DNA from: Comamonas testosteroni
GTDB lineage: Bacteria; Pseudomonadota; Gammaproteobacteria; Burkholderiales; Burkholderiaceae_C
Assembly: GCF_014076415.1 (NCBI RefSeq)
Contig: NZ_CP043568.1
Coordinates: forward strand, 1,798,001-1,862,000
Reading direction: 5' to 3'
DNA: 64,000 nt
Positions within the stretch are counted from its first letter, which is position 1. Every line of letters begins with the position of its first letter. Positions 34,334-41,143 of the stretch are shown piece by piece. A program made the translations under genes and the position numbers. The notes under the pieces were generated by a model. It was not told the origin of the DNA. It ran no database searches and was given only the letters and a program-made list of their open reading frames with translations.

Positions 34334-34349
34334 TAGGAATGAATTCCTA
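34334..34349. promoter_or_regulatory. palindromic IclR-type operator candidate
   Basis: TAGGAATGAATTCCTA, with arms TAGGAAT and ATTCCTA, lies 30 bp before the IclR gene and 67 bp before the receptor gene. The arms resemble known IclR sites of the TGGAAAT-N-ATTTCCA type. A further GGAATTTC follows at 34355-34362. Binding is inferred. Confidence 0.55.
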
Positions 34350-34386
34350 ATGGTGGAATTTCTATGCGTCATGCTGTAACATAAAA

Positions 34387-34405
34387 CAAGAATCATTCTC
34401 ATTAA
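34387..34405. promoter_or_regulatory. Fur-box-like site before TonB-dependent receptor
   Basis: Read on the minus strand, AATGAGAATGATTCTTG resembles Fur boxes of the AATGATAATNATTATC type. It overlaps the 5' leader just before the ribosome binding site AAAGGAAG, so iron-replete Fur would block expression of the receptor and the monooxygenase gene behind it. Confidence 0.6.
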
Positions 34406-34416
34406 AGGAAGATGCC

Positions 34417-36501
34417 GTGAAACTGTGTTTCCATCGCAGGCTCCCGTCCAGGGCGGGCGCTGTCGCACTCTCTACCTTGATGGCGCCAGCCGGCGTCTTT
34501 GCACAGGGTGTGTCGGGCTCCGATGAGGAAACTGCCACGCTTGACGTGGTCGTGGTCAGCGGTGAAAAGGTCAGGCGAGAACTCAAGGACACGGCATCCT
34601 CCGTATCGGTCAAGTCTGGCAAGGACATCGAGAGGGAGGAGAGCGGCAATGCCTCGGTCCACGAGGTGCTGCATGACGTGCCCAACGTGGTCTACACCGA
34701 CACGGTGGGTGCGCCCATCATCCGCGGGCAGGACACGCAGGGCCCCAACAACGGGCAGAACGTCTTCTGGGGCGGCACGGTACCGCGCGCCACCATCAAT
34801 CTCGATGGCCATTACCTCAATTACAACGAGATGTTCTTCGGCGCGACCTCGGTATGGGATGTGGATAGCATCGAGGTGTTCCGAGGTCCCCAGACCACCT
34901 CGCAGGGTGCGAATGCGATAGCGGGCGCAATCATCGTCAATACCAAGGATCCGAGCTTCAAGCCCGAGACGGCCTACCAGCTGGAGGCCGGCAACTACAA
35001 CTCGCGCCGCGCCTCCATCGCCGTCTCCGGCCCCGTGGGCGAGGAGCTGGCCGCGCGGCTTGCCGTTGACTATGCAGGGCGCGACACTTTTATCGACTAC
35101 AACAATCCGCGGTTTCAGCAGGGCCAGGCCAACCAGGATTTCCGTGCGCTCAACGCACGCCTGAAACTCCTGTGGCTGCCAAACAGCATTCCCGGCCTGG
35201 AAGCCAAATTCACTTACTCGCACAACGACAGCAACCGCCCGACCCAGGAGGCCGCTTCAGCTCCGTTCGGCGCGCTCAAGCACTGGACGACGACCATGCC
35301 CAGCTGGAAGCAGAAGACCGACACCGGCATCCTCGACCTCCGCTACGAGCTGGGCAACGGCGTGCGGCTGGTCAACCAGTCCCAGTATTCGCGCTCGTCC
35401 GTGCAGCGCTACACCGGCATTTCCGGTGGGGGTGATGCTGATATCCGCCAGAACAATGTCTCCAACGAATTCCGCGCTCTCGTGGGCAACGAAAAAGATC
35501 GACTGAGCGGCTTCGGCGGCATCTATTACGCCCGTACCAGCACTGACGAAAGCCTGCTGCTGCGCGGCCTGTCCGCCTTCGACGACACGAAGAAGAACCT
35601 GGGCGTCTTCGGCGAGCTGAACTGGCGCCTGGCCGACCGCTGGACCCTGAGCAGCGGGCTGCGCTACCAGCAGGACGAGGTGGTGCGCAATGGCACCTCA
35701 GTGTTGGCACCCACCGCCCTTGACTACACGAAAACCTTCTCGGCGCTGCTGCCCAAGCTGTCCCTGGCCTATGCCGCCACGCCACGCTGGACGGTGGGTG
35801 CCTTGGTCAGCCGTGGCTACAACCCGGGCGGCGTCTCGCTGAACCTCACCAGCCGGCAATGGGCCTACTTCAAGAAGGAGTCGATCTGGAATTACGAGCT
35901 GTTCAGCCGCACCAGCCTGTTCAATGACAGGCTGATGCTCAACACCAACCTGTTCTACATGGACATGCGGGACGCGCAGTACAACATCCCGGTGGTCATC
36001 TCGCCGGGCGTGGCTCAGTCCTACACCATCAACGCCGAGAAGGCCCATGCCTACGGCTTCGAGCTGGGCGCCGACTACCGCGCGCTGGACAACCTGCGGA
36101 TCAAGGCCGGCGTGGGCGTGCTGCGCACCCGCATCGAGGAGATGGGCAGCAACCCCGGCTACGAGCACAACCGCTTCGCCCGCTCGCCCGGCTACAACCT
36201 GAGCGTGGGCGTGAGCTGGGACGCCAGCCCCCGGTTCAATGTCTCCGGCCAGGTGCGCCACCTGGACGGCTACTACTCAGATACCGCCAACACGCGCGCC
36301 TATGCGGTCGGCTCCAACACCATCGCCGACCTGCGCATGACCTATGCCTACAACGCACGCGTGCAGTTGTACGGCTATATCAAGAACGTGTTCGACACGC
36401 GCGCACCGACGTACCTGCAGCAAAACCGCGGCATCGGCGGCATCGAGGCCAGCATGACCGCGCCGCGCATGATCGGCGTGGGCGTGCGCGGAACGTTCTG
36501 A
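34417..36501 (+). CDS. TonB-dependent ferric-chelate receptor
   Basis: A 694-residue outer-membrane receptor. A signal peptide (ending about Ala29-Gln30), a TonB box TLDVVVVSG at 41-49, a plug domain (VSVKSGKDIEREES to VEVFRGPQ-like IEVFRGPQTTSQGANA) and a 22-strand barrel ending RMIGVGVRGTF are visible. It reads closest to the iron/xenosiderophore branch of the family (FyuA/PupB-like), but the ligand cannot be told. The start codon is GTG with AAAGGAAG upstream. The monooxygenase gene starts one base after its stop, so chelate uptake and ligand oxidation are linked. Confidence 0.9.
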   Translation: MKLCFHRRLPSRAGAVALSTLMAPAGVFAQGVSGSDEETATLDVVVVSGEKVRRELKDTASSVSVKSGKDIEREESGNASVHEVLHDVPNVVYTDTVGAPIIRGQDTQGPNNGQNVFWGGTVPRATINLDGHYLNYNEMFFGATSVWDVDSIEVFRGPQTTSQGANAIAGAIIVNTKDPSFKPETAYQLEAGNYNSRRASIAVSGPVGEELAARLAVDYAGRDTFIDYNNPRFQQGQANQDFRALNARLKLLWLPNSIPGLEAKFTYSHNDSNRPTQEAASAPFGALKHWTTTMPSWKQKTDTGILDLRYELGNGVRLVNQSQYSRSSVQRYTGISGGGDADIRQNNVSNEFRALVGNEKDRLSGFGGIYYARTSTDESLLLRGLSAFDDTKKNLGVFGELNWRLADRWTLSSGLRYQQDEVVRNGTSVLAPTALDYTKTFSALLPKLSLAYAATPRWTVGALVSRGYNPGGVSLNLTSRQWAYFKKESIWNYELFSRTSLFNDRLMLNTNLFYMDMRDAQYNIPVVISPGVAQSYTINAEKAHAYGFELGADYRALDNLRIKAGVGVLRTRIEEMGSNPGYEHNRFARSPGYNLSVGVSWDASPRFNVSGQVRHLDGYYSDTANTRAYAVGSNTIADLRMTYAYNARVQLYGYIKNVFDTRAPTYLQQNRGIGGIEASMTAPRMIGVGVRGTF

Positions 36502-36502
36502 G

Positions 36503-37873
36503 ATGGGAATGACAGCAGACATGACAACCCGCAAACCCCTGCACATTGGCCTTTCGCTGGCCCCCACCTGGCTGAGTGGCGACGCCTGGCGGCGGCCCGG
36601 CAGCAATATCGAAGGGCTTTACTCCAGCGACTTCGCCCTAGACCTGGCCCGGCGCGCCGAGGCTGCGCACCTGGACTTCGTCTTCCGCCCCGACGTGAGC
36701 TTTCTGCCCATGGAGGTGCTGGAGACGGGCGCTGGCTTCGCCAGCCTGGACCCCACGGTGCTGATGGCCGCGCTGGCGCGCGAGACCTCGCGCATCGGCC
36801 TGGTGTCCACGGTATCGACCACGTTTTTCCCGCCCTATGCGGTGGCTCGCCAGCTGCAGTCGCTGCACTGGATCAGCAACGGCCGCGCCGGGTGGAACAT
36901 CGTCACGGCCCTGCAGGGCCACGAGAACTTCGGGTTGCAGGCCATGCCCGATGCCGATGAACGCTATGCGCGGGCCGCAGAATTCACCGACGTGGTGCGC
37001 CGGCTGTGGGCCAGCTTCCCCAACGAGGCCTTGAAGATCGATCGGGACAGCGGCCGCTACGCCGATGCCTCACTGGTCCACCCCATAGACCACGAGGGAA
37101 CGCACCTGAAGGTGCGCGGCCCGCTGAACCTGCCGGAGTTCGGCGGCCCGCGCATTCCGCTGGTGCAGGCGGGCGCGTCCAGCACAGGGCGCGACTTTGC
37201 CGCATCGGTGGCAGACATCGTCTTCGCGCCCACGCCGGACCTGGACGCGGCGCTGGAGCTGCGCCGGGACCTGTCTCGGTGCGCCCAGCGTCATGGCCGC
37301 CAGGCGCAGGATGTGCGCCTGCTGCCCGGCCTGAGCCTGTACCTGGCCGACACCCGCGAGCAGGCCCGGGAGATGTTCCAGCAGACGCACGGCCGGGTGG
37401 ACAGGGGCCGCAAGCTGGCATCGATCAAGGCCATGACCGGCCTGGACCTGAAGGACTGGCCCACAGACCGGCCGATCACCGCTGCAGACCTTCCGCCGCC
37501 CGTGGCAATCCCGTCCAGCCGCACGCATGCGGGCCTGCTCAGGCGCCTGATGGAGCGCGAGTCATTGCGCATCGACGAACTGCTGCTGCGGCCGGAAATT
37601 CTCTCCGCCGCGCACTGGCAGGTGGTCGGCACGGTGGACGATGCCGTGGCGCAGATCACCCAGTGGAGTGCCGCCGGCGCCATCGACGGCTTTCTGGCCG
37701 CGCCCGGCGGTTCCGTCGACTCCCTGCATTGCGTGCTGGAGCAGTTGGTGCCCCGGCTAGTGGAGGCTGGCCTGTTCCGCTCTCGCTACACAGGCACCAC
37801 GTTCATGGAGCACCTTGAAGAGTCGCGTCAGGAACGTGTTCATGCTGCAGCCCAACCATCTGCTCGCTCGTAA
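36503..37873 (+). CDS. NtaA/SnaA/DszA-family FMN-dependent monooxygenase
   Basis: A 456-residue luciferase-like (LLM class) monooxygenase of the group including nitrilotriacetate monooxygenase NtaA and EDTA monooxygenase EmoA, and the sulfur-compound enzymes SnaA and DszA. Landmarks: HIGLSLAPTWLSGDAWRRP, LVSTVSTTFFPPYAVARQ, SNGRAGWNIVTA, YARAAEFTDVVRRLW and VQAGASSTGRDFAAS. They need reduced FMN from a separate reductase, which is not encoded here. Tight linkage to the receptor (1-bp gap) suggests it acts on the imported chelate or its ligand; substrate is inference. An ATG six codons later is an alternative start. Confidence 0.87.
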   Translation: MGMTADMTTRKPLHIGLSLAPTWLSGDAWRRPGSNIEGLYSSDFALDLARRAEAAHLDFVFRPDVSFLPMEVLETGAGFASLDPTVLMAALARETSRIGLVSTVSTTFFPPYAVARQLQSLHWISNGRAGWNIVTALQGHENFGLQAMPDADERYARAAEFTDVVRRLWASFPNEALKIDRDSGRYADASLVHPIDHEGTHLKVRGPLNLPEFGGPRIPLVQAGASSTGRDFAASVADIVFAPTPDLDAALELRRDLSRCAQRHGRQAQDVRLLPGLSLYLADTREQAREMFQQTHGRVDRGRKLASIKAMTGLDLKDWPTDRPITAADLPPPVAIPSSRTHAGLLRRLMERESLRIDELLLRPEILSAAHWQVVGTVDDAVAQITQWSAAGAIDGFLAAPGGSVDSLHCVLEQLVPRLVEAGLFRSRYTGTTFMEHLEESRQERVHAAAQPSARS

Positions 37874-37982
37874 CGGCGATCCCGTAGCTTGGCTGCCACA
37901 GTCGCGTCCGTCATTGGCAGTAATACTTGTTGGCGGCAGCAACTGTCTGCGCACGCTTCGCGGAGCGGTGCTGTGAGCTGCT

Positions 37983-38417
37983 CTAAACCTGCGGCTCCGG
38001 CCTGAGCCACAGCCAGAGCAATACGCAGGCCATGATGCTCAGCGTCATGGCCGTGAGCCACGGCTTGTACGAGAAATACAGAATCAGCAGACTGCTGGCG
38101 CCCATGCTGACGGTTGCCGTCCATTTGGCGCGGCGGCTGACCTTGCCGCCAGTGTCCCAGTTGTGCAGCAGCGGGCCGAACACACGGTGCGCATAGAGCC
38201 AGCGGTGCAGCCTGGGCGAGCTGCGCACCGCCGCCCAGGCGGCCATCAGTATGAATACCGTGGTGGGCATGCCGGGAACCACGGCGCCTATCAGCCCCAA
38301 TATCACGCAAACCAGCGCAAAAGCAATGAGCAGATAACGCAGCGGCACGGAAAGCTGCTTGGACTCCAGGTGCGGTTCTTCGCGAGGGGTTTCGGGCGGT
38401 GGTGGCAGATCGTTCAT
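37983..38417 (-). CDS. DUF454 (YbaN-like) inner-membrane protein
   Basis: A 144-residue protein with an acidic/Pro-rich cytoplasmic N-terminus and three to four hydrophobic segments. The core LGLIGAVVPGMPTTVFILMA followed by SPRLHRWLYAHRVFGPLLHNW is diagnostic of the DUF454/YbaN family, which has no settled function. It marks the end of the iron module on its right side, as it is a common housekeeping-type gene. Confidence 0.9.
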   Translation of the reverse strand: MNDLPPPPETPREEPHLESKQLSVPLRYLLIAFALVCVILGLIGAVVPGMPTTVFILMAAWAAVRSSPRLHRWLYAHRVFGPLLHNWDTGGKVSRRAKWTATVSMGASSLLILYFSYKPWLTAMTLSIMACVLLWLWLRPEPQV

Positions 38418-38634
38418 GAGGCAGAAGGTGGGCCGCAGAAACTGGTGAAGCTGCAGCCAGGCACGGCTCCCATATTAGTCAGCATTGCAGACCGTTCGGG
38501 CTTTGTGGCTGCAGATGCTGGCGGTATTTGTCACGTCCTTGTCCCTGCTTGCGCGGAGTGCAACCGCATAATCGGTGCGCATGGCCTGGCGACCGATTGG
38601 CGACCAGCATGGAATTGATTCAAGGAGCAAGACA

Positions 38635-39738
38635 ATGACCCCCACCCCGAGCGCCGATATGTCCGATGTGATTGCCGAAGTCCGTGGCAAGCTGGGCATG
38701 ATTACGCTCAACCGTCCGAAGGCGCTCAACGCGCTGTCTCTGGGCATGGTGCGCGATCTGCTGGGCACTTTGCTGGCCTGGCAAAAAGACGACTCGATTC
38801 TGGGCGTGGCCATTCGTGGCAGCAACAAGGAAGGGGTGTTCGGGGCGTTTTGCGCCGGTGGTGACATCCGCTTTCTGCATGCGGCCGGCAGCAGTGGCAA
38901 TCCGCAGCTCGAAGATTTCTTCACCGAGGAATATGCGCTCAACCATCTGATCCACAGCTTTGGCAAGCCCTATATCGCTTTCATGGATGGCATCGTCATG
39001 GGCGGCGGCATGGGTATCAGCCAGGGCGGCTCGCTGCGCATCGTGACCGAGCGCACCAAGATGGCCATGCCCGAGACGGCCATTGGCCTGTTCCCCGATG
39101 TGGGGGGAGGCTATTTCCTCTCGCGCTGCCCCGGTGCCGTGGGCGAATGGCTGGCCTTGACCGGCGACACCATCGGCGCGGGCGATGCCCTGACTTTTGG
39201 TCTGGCCGATGGCTGCATTCCCTCCGAACAGCAGGCAGAGCTGTGGGAGACCCTGGCGACCACGGATTTTGCCAATGTGGAAGCGCTCAATGCCGTGGTG
39301 CGCTCCCGCTTTGTGAGCGCCGAACCAAAGACGGCAGCTCACCGCGCGGAAATCGATGCCTGTTTTTCTCAGTCCACGCTGGCCGCGGTTGTGCAGGCCT
39401 TGCAGGCTGGCAGCGACTGGGCCCAATCCGAAGCTGCCACGCTGCGCAAGCGCTCACCGTTGATGCTGCATGTGGTGCTGGAGCAAATCCGCCGTGCACG
39501 CCATATGGATCTAGCCGAAGATCTGCGCATGGAGCGCGATATGGTGCGCCACTGCTTTTATCTGCGACCGGGTCGCAGCGAAACCGTGGAAGGCATCCGG
39601 GCACTGGCGGTGGACAAGGACCACAGCCCGCGCTGGAATCCTGCCAGCATCGAAGAGGTGAGCGATGCCGAGTGGCAAGCGTTCTTTGATAGCCCCTGGC
39701 CTGCGCATTCGCACCCGCTGGCGGCGCTGAAGGACTGA
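38635..39738 (+). CDS. 3-hydroxyisobutyryl-CoA hydrolase-like crotonase
   Basis: A 367-residue crotonase-fold protein. GAFCAGGDIRFLH forms part of the oxyanion hole, and the family motif MDGIVMGGGMGISQGG and the ETAIGLFPDVGGGYFLSRCPG segment (Glu and Asp catalytic) match 3-hydroxyisobutyryl-CoA hydrolases of valine breakdown. The late part ERDMVRHCFYLRPGRSETVEG fits as well. I start at the ATG at 38635, preceded by AAGGAG, rather than the longer frame. It stands alone and ends at a hairpin terminator. Another enoyl-CoA hydratase activity cannot be excluded. Confidence 0.85.
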   Translation: MTPTPSADMSDVIAEVRGKLGMITLNRPKALNALSLGMVRDLLGTLLAWQKDDSILGVAIRGSNKEGVFGAFCAGGDIRFLHAAGSSGNPQLEDFFTEEYALNHLIHSFGKPYIAFMDGIVMGGGMGISQGGSLRIVTERTKMAMPETAIGLFPDVGGGYFLSRCPGAVGEWLALTGDTIGAGDALTFGLADGCIPSEQQAELWETLATTDFANVEALNAVVRSRFVSAEPKTAAHRAEIDACFSQSTLAAVVQALQAGSDWAQSEAATLRKRSPLMLHVVLEQIRRARHMDLAEDLRMERDMVRHCFYLRPGRSETVEGIRALAVDKDHSPRWNPASIEEVSDAEWQAFFDSPWPAHSHPLAALKD

Positions 39739-39755
39739 TTGAAGTCCTGATCCAG

Positions 39756-39792
39756 AAAGCCCGGCAGGTTTATGAGCTTTCGGGCTTTGTTC
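39756..39792 (+). terminator. rho-independent terminator after crotonase gene
   Basis: AAAGCCCG and CGGGCTTT pair across a 17-nt loop and are followed by a weak T-run (TTTGTTCTT). It overlaps the start of a dispersed repeat at 39793. Confidence 0.7.
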
Positions 39793-39823
39793 TTGATAGC
39801 CATCAGCGCTTTAAAAGTAAGCG
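39793..39823. repeat. dispersed GATAGC-type repeat, copy 3
   Basis: TTGATAGCCATCAGCGCTTT then AAAAGTAAGCG. It has the same GATAGC...GCGCTT core as the elements at 21411 and 21976. It follows directly on the terminator. Confidence 0.45.
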
Positions 39824-39846
39824 TTTGAGGGGATTCAAGTATTAAT

Positions 39847-40965
39847 TCAGGATGATGTCCGAGGATGCTTGCCAGGGCCTGAGTCTGAAAGGCTCGCAAG
39901 CGCCTGCGCCAGCAGTGCTATTGAACGGGGGGCGCATCCCTCGGCATCGTTGCTGATGGTCACAAAAGCGGGTTGACCGGCACCGGTGATGCCAGCAATC
40001 GTGCGGGCCAGCCGCTCCCGGGTATGCCGATCTTCGCTGAGGATCTCGTTGAACGGCTGGTGCTTCTTCTGGGCATCGGCATAGCCATAGGCGCCAAAGA
40101 TGCGATTCAGATTCCAGCGGCACACCAGCGGCCCGGGCCACAAGGCGCGCAGCGTGGGCAACTGCTCTTCGATGGGAGGCATTTTGCCGTGCAGCCCCAG
40201 GCAGTAGGTCGCGCCATGGAGCTTGAGTGTCTGGGCCAGTGCCGAGGTCAGCAGTTCGGGGTCTCTGACCTCGACGGCAACGACGACCTGCGGATGTTTT
40301 TGCAGCGCCTGTTTCACAGCGGACAGCAGAAGGCCCAGCCTTTCCATCAGCTGGCCGGGGCGGCTGAGCAGACTCCAGGGCAGGGGACTGAGTTGAAAGA
40401 CGAGAACGCCCAGCTTGCTGCCCAGCCCTTCGAGAGTAGGCTCCACAAAATGCTCTATGGCCAGGCCAGGGTCCAGAAACGCGGGGTTGGTCTCGCGCGG
40501 CTTGCCTTCCTCGCTGCGTACCTGGGCATCGGTGATGCCGGCCGGGCATTTGACGACAAAGCGAAAGTCGGCATCGACCTGAGCGGCAAAGGCTGCATAT
40601 TGGCTGGCCGTCAGCGGCCTCCAGAAGGTGCGGTCGACGCAGACGGTGCGCAGCAACGGGTGCTGGTGATAGGCCGTCAGCCCTTTTTTGGCCAGCACGC
40701 TGCTGTCATAGGCTCCGTCCCAGACCAAGCCCTCCCAGCCCGGATAGGACCAGGTCGAGACGCCCATGCGCAGCAGGGGGGGCAGTTGTGCGGCCAGCTC
40801 CCTGTACTGCGCAGCTGCAGGGGTCAGGGAAATAGCACCGCGCCTGGGCTTGCGTTCAGCTGTGTCATCGGCCTGCGGCGCTTCTTCAGTCCGAGCCTTG
40901 CCGGTACCGTCTCCGGGCGGAGGCAGCTCATCGGCAAAAAAATCGTCCTGGAAGGTATCGGGCAT
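39847..40965 (-). CDS. DUF72 (YecE-like) protein
   Basis: A 372-residue soluble protein of the DUF72 TIM-barrel family. Landmarks: RMGVSTWSYPGWEGLVW, the TVCVDRTFWRPLTASQY segment, FRFVVKCPAGITDA and VVAVEVRDPELLTS. The function of the family is not known. The first 45 residues are low-complexity and acidic. It is convergent with the crotonase gene and divergent from tex. Confidence 0.87.
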   Translation of the reverse strand: MPDTFQDDFFADELPPPGDGTGKARTEEAPQADDTAERKPRRGAISLTPAAAQYRELAAQLPPLLRMGVSTWSYPGWEGLVWDGAYDSSVLAKKGLTAYHQHPLLRTVCVDRTFWRPLTASQYAAFAAQVDADFRFVVKCPAGITDAQVRSEEGKPRETNPAFLDPGLAIEHFVEPTLEGLGSKLGVLVFQLSPLPWSLLSRPGQLMERLGLLLSAVKQALQKHPQVVVAVEVRDPELLTSALAQTLKLHGATYCLGLHGKMPPIEEQLPTLRALWPGPLVCRWNLNRIFGAYGYADAQKKHQPFNEILSEDRHTRERLARTIAGITGAGQPAFVTISNDAEGCAPRSIALLAQALASLSDSGPGKHPRTSS

Positions 40966-41143
40966 GTCGCAATAATTCTAATGAAATTGGCCTTTCACGC
41001 TTTCTCATCAATGGAAAGCAGCTATGGAAAGCATAGTTTTTAAGGTTTGCTTGCACTTATGCCGGATATCGAGTGCCGTGTGGCGGCATGCCTATGGCAA
41101 ACTCATTGGCTTCCTGTATTGAACGCCGTGGGGCGAATATCGA

